Source of the DNA: Reinekea blandensis MED297
GTDB taxonomy: Bacteria; Pseudomonadota; Gammaproteobacteria; Pseudomonadales; Natronospirillaceae
Assembly: GCF_000153185.1 (NCBI RefSeq)
Contig: NZ_CH724153.1
Location: 544,149 to 608,148, forward strand
Length of the DNA stretch: 64,000 bases
Reading direction: 5' to 3'
Made by a program: the position numbers and the translations under genes. The first letter of the stretch is position 1. Every line of letters starts with the position of its first letter. Shown one piece after another: positions 53,787 to 61,958 of this stretch. The notes under the pieces are model-generated. The model saw nothing but the letters and a program-made list of their open reading frames with translations. It did no database searches and was not told the origin of the DNA.

Positions 53787-53859
53787 AGTACTTCCTATGT
53801 CTGATGGTAATCACGCAGCCATCCATCGGCAGGGATAAATGACCCTGTGATACTAAGTT

Positions 53860-53882
53860 GACCAATTGGTTAAGAATTGGTC
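53860..53882. promoter_or_regulatory. Inverted repeat upstream of nuclease gene
   Basis: GACCAATT and AATTGGTC are perfect 8-base arms separated by 7 bases, about 74 bases upstream of the nuclease start on the minus strand. The position suits an operator. The binding protein is unknown. Confidence 0.4.
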
Positions 53883-54313
53883 TGCGCCAATGTGCCCAAT
53901 ATTTGAACGGTCGTCAAGGCGATTTCTTTGTTTTTTTTTGACGTTTTTTTGAACATGATTGGTTTCCTTCATAATCGTCAATCAACGGTATCGTTTGTTA
54001 ACTTTTATTCAGAAAATCAAATTGAGCACTTAAAAATCTTATCCAGGTTTATTTTTGTTTTTAATGGAATTGAGTTAACACTCTAGGAATTTTGACATGA
54101 GCTTTGGTGCCAAAATTTGCGTCATGTTGGAGCATTTATTGAGTTGGTTAGGTGAGTCTTGAGTCTTTTTAGTGCGGTAAGCAGACCTGATATTCGATCT
54201 GAACCTATCAAGGTTTCTACTGTATCGGCAGGAAAAACTTTTTTGCATCGTGGTCAGTTTGCCACTCAAATGCTTTTGTGATCGTCGTAAACCATTGACG
54301 GCTTGAAAGGGAG

Positions 54314-54361
54314 TTGCCCGCGTCTACGGGCAAGAGGAAAGGCCGGTCTGATCAGACCGGC
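54314..54361 (-). terminator. Terminator hairpins after aminopeptidase gene
   Basis: Just beyond the aminopeptidase stop (minus strand) GCCGGTCTGATCAGACCGGC is a perfect 20-base palindrome (54342-54361) followed by CTTTCCTCTT, and TTGCCCG/CGGGCAA form a second hairpin at 54314-54333. Confidence 0.75.
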
Positions 54362-54368
54362 AAAAGAT

Positions 54369-56261
54369 TTATTGCTGCGGAAGATACTCGACTGTCAGGT
54401 CATAGTTGCTGGTTGATGACGAGTAACCACGTACCATGACATAAGCGCTTGTGTCCGATGCCGCTGCCGTCAACTCGCAGCTTTCACTACTGCCGTTTTT
54501 ATAAGGCCGGCAGTCGTAGCTGCTGGTTGTCGGCGCACTGCCGAAACGAACGTAGAGGTCGGCGTCATTAGTGCCGGTTATTGCGGCTGAGAAATCACTG
54601 CCGCCAACAATGCTGAATGGTCCATAGGTGTCTTCCTGATTACGCCCAACACTGTCAGAGAAGGTTTCTGTCGTAGGTGTCGGAGGCGGAGAGCTATCAC
54701 CGGGGGTGTAGGTCGCATTGATGGTGAAGCTGGATGTGGACTGACTGTATCCGCGTGCCATCAGATACACGTCAGCATCGCTATTGCCGATGGTGACGCT
54801 GCATTGTTCAGCAGAACCGTTCTGGTAGGGGCGGCAATCATAGGCACTGGTGGTTGGTTCGGCGCCAACCCTTACGTACAGATCAGCATCGTTCGTTCCG
54901 GTCATGGTGATTGATACTGTCGATTGCCCTGCAACAGACAGCGGACCAAAGCGGGCTTCTTCATTGCGGCCGACACTGCCGGTAAAGGTATCCGTAACGT
55001 CTTCACCCGGGTCAGGGTCAGGCGGTGTATCGCTCATGTTGCCTTTGGCCAGTTCGGCAACATACGCTGCTGCCAGTTTACCGAATTTTAACGCGTGAAA
55101 AGCGTTGTTCCCGCTCTTATCCAGGGTATCACCCGAGGAATGGATGTATGGGTTCGCGCCACTAAAGGTCGCTTCAAAAGGAAAGGTAGCGGCAAAACCC
55201 TGGTTGGTCCAGGACGCGTGATCCGAACAGGCATAGCCGCAGGTCGTTCGGCTGACCGACAGGGACGGTTGATAAGTGACAACCAGATCTTCGACGAAAT
55301 CGTTCTGAGCCGCGTTGGTATAGTCATCAATGATATAGATATCCTGACTGGAGCCCTGATAGTTCGTCATGTCCAGTTGCAGAACGCCAACGACATTTTT
55401 ACCGCTGTTGCGATAGTCCTGAGCGATGTCTTTCGAACCGCGCAGACCGACCTCTTCGGCGGCGTAGCCGATTAAGGTCAACGTACGGTTGGGTTTGAAA
55501 TCGGTGGAGGTGATGGCCCGGATCAGTTCGGTCAACGTGGCGATACCGGAGGCGTCGTCATCGGCGCCGGGTGCGCGGGTATTGTTGCTCATGCCTCCAC
55601 TGATGATGGAATCCAGATGCGCACCCAATACAACGTACTCGTTTGGTGTTGTGCGTCCTTCAATGGTCATGACAACCGAAGATTGGGGCCAGCTGTGGTC
55701 GTACAGGGTCACCGTAATGTCATCACGACCAGCGGCTATCGCTGACCACTCATCGCGAAGCCATATCGCGCTGTTTTCACCGTGTGTTGAGGTGTAATAG
55801 CGGTTGGTGAAAGCCTGTAAGTCCTCGATGATGCCTCGTATGCCGGGTTCGGTCATGGCTTGTTGCAGGGCATTGACCACTGGGGCGTTATCCAGTGAGT
55901 AGCCGGCCACAAGGCTTTCCAGTGTCAGCCCCTGATTCATCAAAATCTGGCTTTGTGCCAACTCATCTTGTGCGCTCATTAAAGAATCATGCGCGATGAA
56001 CCCGCCACATCGGTTGTGTTCATGGTGCATCATCTCAGAAATGATCGACAGGTGTTTTTCATTCACCTGAATCAGGTTGATGGCCTGGCTATCCTCAGTA
56101 AGCAGTGTTGCCGGCAGTGGTGCTTGCTTCTGAATCAAAGCGGGGTAGTGATCTTTCAGGGATTCATAGCCATCAGCTCCCATACTGATCCAGATGTCGT
56201 CTGCCTGTGCGGCATGACTCAAGGTCAGGCCGAGCAGTGCGGCTGAAATTGAAACTCTCAT
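54369..56261 (-). CDS. Secreted M28 aminopeptidase with two C-terminal PPC domains
   Basis: A 630-residue zinc aminopeptidase of the Vibrio proteolyticus type. I chose the ATG at 56261 because GGAG sits nine bases upstream and a clean signal peptide follows (MRVSISAALLGLTLSHAAQA). Metal and catalytic residues are visible: H in VLGAHLDSI, D in GADDDASG, EE in GYAAEEVG, D in LQLDMTNY, and the last H in YIHSSGDTLD; CGYAC gives the family disulfide. After about residue 415 come two pre-peptidase C-terminal domains separated by a proline-rich linker, usually removed after secretion. It likely releases N-terminal hydrophobic residues from external peptides. Confidence 0.92.
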   Translation of the reverse strand: MRVSISAALLGLTLSHAAQADDIWISMGADGYESLKDHYPALIQKQAPLPATLLTEDSQAINLIQVNEKHLSIISEMMHHEHNRCGGFIAHDSLMSAQDELAQSQILMNQGLTLESLVAGYSLDNAPVVNALQQAMTEPGIRGIIEDLQAFTNRYYTSTHGENSAIWLRDEWSAIAAGRDDITVTLYDHSWPQSSVVMTIEGRTTPNEYVVLGAHLDSIISGGMSNNTRAPGADDDASGIATLTELIRAITSTDFKPNRTLTLIGYAAEEVGLRGSKDIAQDYRNSGKNVVGVLQLDMTNYQGSSQDIYIIDDYTNAAQNDFVEDLVVTYQPSLSVSRTTCGYACSDHASWTNQGFAATFPFEATFSGANPYIHSSGDTLDKSGNNAFHALKFGKLAAAYVAELAKGNMSDTPPDPDPGEDVTDTFTGSVGRNEEARFGPLSVAGQSTVSITMTGTNDADLYVRVGAEPTTSAYDCRPYQNGSAEQCSVTIGNSDADVYLMARGYSQSTSSFTINATYTPGDSSPPPTPTTETFSDSVGRNQEDTYGPFSIVGGSDFSAAITGTNDADLYVRFGSAPTTSSYDCRPYKNGSSESCELTAAASDTSAYVMVRGYSSSTSNYDLTVEYLPQQ

Positions 56262-56490
56262 TACATTTTTCTCCATTATTATCGTCAGCGAGATAACGCT
56301 GCATGGTGGATCGGGTACGTCGACATCACGATCCTGTGATCGGACAAATCCCGGTTAGGGTTATTGCCCGTGTGCTCACGCTAGCGGAAAAAAAGTTTCA
56401 GAGAAGTCTTTCGGGGGAAGGTCGGTCGTCGAGGTTTGATTGTTTAGACACGGGTCATATTTTAAGCTCGTGTATCATTTCATATTGAAT
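56262..56490. other. Promoter region of the aminopeptidase gene
   Basis: About 230 bases upstream of the minus-strand aminopeptidase. No open frame with family features was found. It adjoins the structured element starting at 56491, making the gene-free stretch 459 bases in total up to 56720. Confidence 0.4.
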
Positions 56491-56640
56491 CATTGCGGTC
56501 CCATAGATTAACCGGGCCGTTTTCAGAACTTCTTTCTGGAAACACGTTGTAAACCCACCGAACCGTCGGACCGCCATGGGTGCTCGGTAACAACATCCTT
56601 TGTTGTTGACGGTTCCCAAAAAGAAACTCTGAAACGGCCG
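56491..56640 (+). ncRNA. Candidate structured RNA or palindromic element (repeat copy 2 at its left end)
   Basis: The left end (56491-56522) is copy 2 of the short repeat also seen at 48683-48714. A long imperfect inverted repeat pairs 56513-56539 with 56615-56640 (CGGGCCGTTTTCAGA with TCTGAAACGGCCG, then TTCTTTCTGG with CCCAAAAAGAA). Inside it AACCGTC (56561-56567) pairs with GACGGTT (56608-56614), enclosing ACCG/CGGT (56570-56588) and AACAACA/TGTTGTT (56589-56607), a three-way-junction layout. GGGCCG could instead pair with CGGTCCC to its left, giving a hairpin followed by TTTT. The element ends 80 bases before the gene at 56721. RNA function is inference; a small transposon-like palindrome is the alternative. 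Confidence 0.45.
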
Positions 56641-56720
56641 CTCTTGTGCTACTCAAAGATTGGGCGCGTTATGCGACAGTAGTAGTATTGAATACGTCAG
56701 GAAATTAAAGGTTGCTTGCG

Positions 56721-57143
56721 ATGACAAGGTATAAACACACTCAAATAAGCACTCCGATTTTATTGGTCTTAGCCGCAGTGATGGGCACTCTGTTGTGGAC
56801 TGCACAGACCCCCTTTGAAAACCACGTCTGGATTGCGTTGTTTTTCTTGGTATTGGTGGCGGTGCTTTTTTCATCCTTGACCATCAAGGTTGATGACCAG
56901 TCTGTGGTTTGGTACTTCGGTCCTAGGTTCTGGAAAAAGAAAATTGCACTGTCGGACATTAAAGCTGTGGCGGCGGTAGCAACCAAATGGTACTGGGGTT
57001 ATGGCATTCGGCTGACACCGGAAGGTTGGCTCTATACCGTTTCTGGGCTGTCGGCTGTCAAAGTCGAGTTGCACTCTGGACAGGTTGTTTTGTTAGGTTC
57101 AACCGACGTAAACGGATTAATGAACGCGCTGGGGCATTCATGA
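56721..57143 (+). CDS. Small membrane protein with PH-like C-terminal domain
   Basis: A 140-residue protein with two hydrophobic segments (about 11-28 and 36-54) and a soluble C-terminal part of beta strands (LTIKVDDQSVVWYFGPRFWKKKIALSDIKA region, then GIRLTPEGWLYTVSG, VKVELHSGQVVLLGS) resembling bacterial PH-like domains. Not recognised as a named family. The ATG at 56721 is preceded by AAAGG at suitable distance. It may be expressed from behind the structured element at 56491-56640. Confidence 0.7.
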   Translation: MTRYKHTQISTPILLVLAAVMGTLLWTAQTPFENHVWIALFFLVLVAVLFSSLTIKVDDQSVVWYFGPRFWKKKIALSDIKAVAAVATKWYWGYGIRLTPEGWLYTVSGLSAVKVELHSGQVVLLGSTDVNGLMNALGHS

Positions 57144-57187
57144 CTGTAACGTGATCATCAACTGCGGTGTGCAGGGTGTGTCCGTCG

Positions 57188-58828
57188 TTATTCCAGTTTG
57201 AGTCTGATCGGTTTTAAATGGTATGAGTGACGTGTCTGAGAGTGGTCGAAGGTGCTCACCCAGAGATACACGTCATCAGTGATCGGTAAATCGAATACTG
57301 ACTCCGTATTTAACGCCCGTTTTATTTCCATCTGCCAATGGTCATCACGCCAATATGCCACCGCCTGAACATCGCCGCGTCCCTGAGAAAACGGCCCGAG
57401 GCTGAGCACCGAAGGAATAATCGTACCTACAGGATAATCATCATCATCGGGGTGGTAAGCGACGGTGTCGTCCCAGTCGAGCCACCAGGCTCCAAAGTCT
57501 GATGTGTCCGGATTGCGGTCGAACTGTGCGACCCGTTTCAGTACACTCGGGTCCTTGGGAAGACGAATCGGAACGACAAGATCATCACTGTAGAGCCGCC
57601 AGTTCATCACATAGCCGCCACAGTTGGGTTTGGTTTGGTAATCCTGGCCGTCCCAGCGAAGCAGATGTTCGCAGTCATCCCGATCTTTCTGATAGCCACC
57701 GGTGTAGCGTTTGTATTCAGAGTCACTCGGAGACGGTGGGCCGAAGTAATTATCATCGGCCTGTTGAATGCTGAGACCGGTGCGTACACTCTTCCAATGC
57801 CAGACATCGGCAATGCTCTGGTCGGTTGTGTAATGTAAGCCACGACCGTTTGCAGGGGCAGGTTGATGACTCAGTGGGTGTTGGCCTAACTGAACCGTAC
57901 CGGCGCCGGCCCATTGATCTGATTCCGACAACATAATGGCCAGCTTATCTTCATAAAAGCGATTTTCATCGGCGGTTCCCAAAGCCGTTTGTACAACTTC
58001 CCAGCCTTCGTTGGTTTTAACTAATGGCACATGCACCTGGCTTCGGGTGGCGTCCGGCCAGTTCAGGTAAAAGTAAGCATACTCTTCATCGTGCAGGGCC
58101 TTGATCGTGACCGTCGTACCGTCTACGGGTTGCGCATAACCCTGGTAGGTTTTTATGGCGACAGTGTTGGCTGACTGCCAGGCAGGTTCGCGCAGATCAC
58201 CGTCGAGTTCGATCTGAGATGTCGTTTTCTTCAGCGTTAATACTGGCTGTCTGAGCAGTAACAGAGACGTGGTGCCGACAACGACGATACTCAATGCGAT
58301 CGGTACCAGTGCGTAATACCAACGAGCATTACGCAGACTGAAAAATCGCAATACGGTTTGCCAGGGCAGTGCGACAAAGGCAAGCACAGTATGGATGAGC
58401 AGATATATGACAAACAATAGTGCTGAAATCAGATGCAGTCGTAAAGTCAGGTCCACTGGCAGTATTGAAAACTGGCTTATCAGCTGTAATCCGGTGAGCA
58501 GACTAACGAACAGTAACCCCCAAGCCAGATAGTGTGTTGCATTAAACCATTGCATCGTTTTTTTCGGATGCGTCAGCCGAGGCAATCGTTTACGTCGGAC
58601 GCGTCCAATTGAGTAGAGCAACGTGGCAACACCGAACCCCATTGCTGCATAAAAGTGCCATTGATGGACATTGCCTTGCGGAAGCAGCATAGAAAATCGA
58701 ATCAGCGCTGGTTCGTTGGCAACGGCAATCCGGAGTCCGGTCAGAAGCAGGGGAATGATGGACAGTACAAATAACAGGTGTCCGAGTCGAACTAACCAGT
58801 TTGACGCTTGTTTGTCGGAGACAGACAT
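57188..58828 (-). CDS. Cytochrome b561-like membrane protein fused to ethylbenzene-dehydrogenase-type haem domain
   Basis: A 546-residue fusion. The first 190 residues hold about five membrane segments with histidines placed as in di-haem cytochrome b561/b6 proteins (GHLLFVLS, HQWHFYAAMG, NATHYLAWG, RLHLISALLF and LIHTVLAFVA). From about 205 a periplasmic domain resembles the haem-binding gamma subunit of ethylbenzene dehydrogenase and related DMSO-reductase-type enzymes (LDGDLREPAW, DEEYAYFYLNWPDATRSQ, EDKLAIMLSES, WHWKSVRTG). No catalytic molybdenum subunit is nearby, so it probably passes electrons between the quinone pool and another partner. Divergent from the secreted nuclease at 58898. 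Confidence 0.85.
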   Translation of the reverse strand: MSVSDKQASNWLVRLGHLLFVLSIIPLLLTGLRIAVANEPALIRFSMLLPQGNVHQWHFYAAMGFGVATLLYSIGRVRRKRLPRLTHPKKTMQWFNATHYLAWGLLFVSLLTGLQLISQFSILPVDLTLRLHLISALLFVIYLLIHTVLAFVALPWQTVLRFFSLRNARWYYALVPIALSIVVVGTTSLLLLRQPVLTLKKTTSQIELDGDLREPAWQSANTVAIKTYQGYAQPVDGTTVTIKALHDEEYAYFYLNWPDATRSQVHVPLVKTNEGWEVVQTALGTADENRFYEDKLAIMLSESDQWAGAGTVQLGQHPLSHQPAPANGRGLHYTTDQSIADVWHWKSVRTGLSIQQADDNYFGPPSPSDSEYKRYTGGYQKDRDDCEHLLRWDGQDYQTKPNCGGYVMNWRLYSDDLVVPIRLPKDPSVLKRVAQFDRNPDTSDFGAWWLDWDDTVAYHPDDDDYPVGTIIPSVLSLGPFSQGRGDVQAVAYWRDDHWQMEIKRALNTESVFDLPITDDVYLWVSTFDHSQTRHSYHLKPIRLKLE

Positions 58829-58897
58829 GGCTACAGCTAATTGGCTAAAACCGCTAGTATAACGTGACCGACGGTGGAAAAACGATGGGCAAGGGAA

Positions 58898-60553
58898 ATG
58901 AATCGAAACATCTTGGTTGGCCTGTTCTGCAGCTTATATTCTTTGACCGCATTGGCTGATTGCGGTGACTCAGCGACTTCCATTGAAGCGATTCAAGGAC
59001 GGGGCATGGCGTCACCCTTGGTTGGTCAGGCGGTGACTGTCGAGGCCACGGTATCGGCAGTGTTTCAAGGGGCGGATAAGCTGGATGGCTTTTTCATTCA
59101 ACAGGCCGACAGAGATCCATCAGCATCGCATGGCCTGTTTGTTTATTCAGACAGTCGGGTACGGCCGGGAGAACGCGTTCGCCTCCGTGGCCAGGTCAAA
59201 GAGTTTTATGGGCTGACAGAGTTAACAAAGGTTCGTTTGCTCGATCGTTGTGGACAGAGCCAGGCTCCTGAAGCGCTTAGCTTACCGATGCAAACGTCGG
59301 AAACTCAACGTGAAGCTCTGGAAGCGGTGAAAGTGCAGGTGCCTCGGTTGAGCATTAGTCAGAACCATCAACTGAGCCGGTTCGGGCAACTGCAGCTGGC
59401 TCCACGTGTCATAGGTTCGCCTGTTTCTGAACGTTGGCTGGTCGACGATCCGAGTACCTCGGTTTCACCAACGGAAGTTGACTATCTGGCGACTGTTGAA
59501 ACGCTGGATCAACTGCATTTGGGCAGTGAGCTGGCCCCGCTCGACGCAGTAGTCAGTTACGGTTTCGGAGCGTACCGGTTGATTCCCGTGCAACCGGTGT
59601 CAATAACACCAATGGATTTTAGCCTACCCAAAAAAGACGCCAGGGCGCTTCGTTTGGCCGGTTCAAACGTGAACAACCTGTTCAATGGGAATGGCCGTGG
59701 CAGCGGGTTCAGGGATGGAAGAGGGCCGGAGAACCAGCGGCAGTATGCGCGTAAACTGAATCGTCTCAGTCAGGCTTTCGTTCGCTTGGACGCTGACGTC
59801 ATTGCGCTGAATGAAGTCGAAAACGATGGGTTTGGTCAAAACAGTACCTTGATCGACCTGATCGAGTCGCTGAACCATCTCACTGGTGATGATCGTTATC
59901 AGGCCGTTACCTTTTCGGATCGTCAAACCGGGACTGATGCTATTCAAAACGCAATGCTGTTTAATGCGCGCACCGTGGTAAAGGTTGGTCAGCCACGCTC
60001 CATTACGGAGTTGCCTGAATGGGAAAATCGATGGCACCGACCGTTTATGCTTCAGGAGTTTGAAGCAATCCGCAGTGGTCAGCGCTTTAGCGTTGTAGTG
60101 GCGCACCTGAAGTCTAAGGGCAGCCGGTGTCCGGAAGACACCGACCAATCGGTGCAACAAGAAGGGGCCTGTATGGTTAAACGCCTGAATGCTGTTGACC
60201 GGCTTCTGGGCTGGCTTTCGATTCCAGAGGATCAGCCGGCCTTTTTGATTGGGGATTTTAATGCCTATGCCAATGAGCGTCCGATTCGAAAGCTTGCGCG
60301 AGCTGGTTGGAAGACTCTTGTGGGGACCGCGAATGCCTACAGCTACGTCTATGACGGTCAGCCGGGCGTGCTCGATTACGTGATCGGAAACGCGATGGCT
60401 GAGCGTTTGGTTTTGCAATCAGGCTATTGGCCGATTAACAGTGGGCAAGTGGCCGGTGCTACGCAGGTACCGTTTTTGAGCCGGCTAAGGCTGCCGGAGT
60501 TTTACGGTTTTTCCGATCATGATCCGGTCTTTATCGATGTATCGTTTCGTTAA
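58898..60553 (+). CDS. Secreted endonuclease/exonuclease/phosphatase-family nuclease
   Basis: A 551-residue exported nuclease, a shorter relative of the protein at 51192. Start chosen at the ATG 58898 (AAGGG just upstream) because MNRNILVGLFCSLYSLTALA forms a signal peptide. An OB-fold domain (about 20-120, FFIQQADRDPSA) precedes the EEP domain (about 250-551) with GSNVNNLFNGNG, ALNEVENDGFG, VVAHLKSKGSRC, LIGDFNAYANE and FSDHDPVFIDV, so the metal and catalytic residues are present. It lacks the lamin-tail domain and the GlyGly-CTERM tail of the other copy and so should be periplasmic or freely secreted. Confidence 0.9.
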   Translation: MNRNILVGLFCSLYSLTALADCGDSATSIEAIQGRGMASPLVGQAVTVEATVSAVFQGADKLDGFFIQQADRDPSASHGLFVYSDSRVRPGERVRLRGQVKEFYGLTELTKVRLLDRCGQSQAPEALSLPMQTSETQREALEAVKVQVPRLSISQNHQLSRFGQLQLAPRVIGSPVSERWLVDDPSTSVSPTEVDYLATVETLDQLHLGSELAPLDAVVSYGFGAYRLIPVQPVSITPMDFSLPKKDARALRLAGSNVNNLFNGNGRGSGFRDGRGPENQRQYARKLNRLSQAFVRLDADVIALNEVENDGFGQNSTLIDLIESLNHLTGDDRYQAVTFSDRQTGTDAIQNAMLFNARTVVKVGQPRSITELPEWENRWHRPFMLQEFEAIRSGQRFSVVVAHLKSKGSRCPEDTDQSVQQEGACMVKRLNAVDRLLGWLSIPEDQPAFLIGDFNAYANERPIRKLARAGWKTLVGTANAYSYVYDGQPGVLDYVIGNAMAERLVLQSGYWPINSGQVAGATQVPFLSRLRLPEFYGFSDHDPVFIDVSFR

Positions 60554-60613
60554 ACGAGACCGGTTATTTTTAACGAATAGCAGGCGGCCACAGCCGAATC
60601 GCCAACGGTCGAG

Positions 60614-60991
60614 TTAACGAGTGGCGGTAACCACGGCGGTGGCGAGCAGTACCAGCGCTACTGGTGACCAGATATTGCGCTCAATCTTACTTGGCGTGGC
60701 CAGATTGCCCAGTAACGACAGCGCCAGCAAACCGGTCACAAACCAGATAAGCGTTACTGACAGATGATAAAAGTCGTGCAGTATGAGTTCGGCCCGGGTC
60801 AGTACAATTAAAATAAAAAGCAGCATTATCAGGGCTTGGATGAGAGACAAGGCCCGAGCTTTGGGCGGTAAAACACCCGGATAGCGTCCGCCCATGGCGG
60901 CAGTTCCCCAGGGGGCTCCGGCCACCAAGGCGAGTTGAAATGCGGCGACAATCATGGCGGATACAGTAAATAGAATGGCGGATAGCGTCAT
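60614..60991 (-). CDS. Hypothetical membrane protein, four hydrophobic segments
   Basis: A 125-residue protein with four predicted membrane segments (about 5-27, 48-66, 75-95 and 103-122) and few polar loops. Not recognised beyond a general small integral-membrane type. It follows the sigma-54 activator gene by 13 bases on the same strand and is probably the last gene of the SulP operon. Confidence 0.7.
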   Translation of the reverse strand: MTLSAILFTVSAMIVAAFQLALVAGAPWGTAAMGGRYPGVLPPKARALSLIQALIMLLFILIVLTRAELILHDFYHLSVTLIWFVTGLLALSLLGNLATPSKIERNIWSPVALVLLATAVVTATR

Positions 60992-61004
60992 GACAGGGGG
61001 CTCC

Positions 61005-61958
61005 TCAGATGCCTAACGTTTTCATTTTTCGCCACAGTGTCGCCCGGGAAATACCCAGCGCATCCGCGACCTTTTGCTTATGACCGTTGTGCATCCTGAG
61101 TTGTTCCAGAATACGTTCGCGTTCAAGCACTTCGACGGTTTCTTCCCGTTCATCCGGAGGGGCTTCTCCTCTGAGTTCCGGCGGTAAATCGGCAATTTCA
61201 ATTTTATTTCCTTCGCCGATGGCATGCGCGTACTCAATCACGTTGCGCAGTTCCCGAACATTACCGGGCCAGCGGTATTGCAGCAACGCATCATAGGCGT
61301 CTTCAGAGATACGATGGACCCGGCGGTCGTTCTCGCTGTTAAACTCGTCAATAAAATGCCAACAAAGCATTTCGATGTCTCGATCACGTTCGATCAACGG
61401 CGGTAAATACAAAGGCACAACCCGTACCCGGTACATCAGGTCTTCTCGGAACTCGCCTTCAGACACGCGCCGACGTATGGATTCATGAGTTGCACTGATC
61501 AGTCGGATATCGGTGTGAATGACTTCACTGGATCCCAGGGGCGTAAAGCACTGGTCTTGCAACACACGCAAGAGTCCGGCTTGAATGTCCAACGGCATTT
61601 CCGCGATTTCATCCAGGAACAGGGTGCCGCCATCGGTGAGCTGCAGTAAACCGGTACGATCATGGCTGGCGCCGGTAAACGCCCCTTTGCGATGGCCAAA
61701 CAGTTCCGAGGCCATGAGTTCACGAGACAGCGCAGCGCAGTTGATAGCGCTAAACGTTTTGTTTTCCCGTTTGGATTGCTCGTGTATAAAACGGGCCACC
61801 AGTTCTTTACCAGAGCCACTTTCACCACGCACAAGAATGGAGGCGTTGGTTCTTGCCACCCGGGCAGCCTTCTCCATGAAACTGATCATTTTTTTCGACA
61901 CGGTATAGAGTCCAGAGAAAACCATGGGCTCCAGATTAGGATTCAGTCGATCACTCAT
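61005..61958 (-). CDS. Sigma-54-dependent transcriptional activator without sensor domain
   Basis: A 317-residue enhancer-binding protein made only of the AAA+ domain and a Fis-type helix-turn-helix. Walker A is GESGSGKE (45-52), the sigma-54 contact loop GAFTGA is intact (92-97), and Walker B is GGTLFLDE (110-117). The DNA-binding helix pair is KVADALGISRATLWRKMKTL at the C-terminus. With no receiver, GAF or PAS domain, it resembles PspF-type activators, which are restrained by a partner protein. The start overlaps the SulP gene by four bases. Confidence 0.9.
   Translation of the reverse strand: MSDRLNPNLEPMVFSGLYTVSKKMISFMEKAARVARTNASILVRGESGSGKELVARFIHEQSKRENKTFSAINCAALSRELMASELFGHRKGAFTGASHDRTGLLQLTDGGTLFLDEIAEMPLDIQAGLLRVLQDQCFTPLGSSEVIHTDIRLISATHESIRRRVSEGEFREDLMYRVRVVPLYLPPLIERDRDIEMLCWHFIDEFNSENDRRVHRISEDAYDALLQYRWPGNVRELRNVIEYAHAIGEGNKIEIADLPPELRGEAPPDEREETVEVLERERILEQLRMHNGHKQKVADALGISRATLWRKMKTLGI

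Larger units (their letters stand above)
53787..54368. other. 582-base AT-rich intergenic region
   Basis: Between the nuclease start and the aminopeptidase end, both on the minus strand. It contains T-rich runs near 53925-53950, an inverted repeat at 53860-53882 and hairpins at 54314-54361. No convincing gene was recognised; the short frames present lack family features or ribosome sites. Confidence 0.5.
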
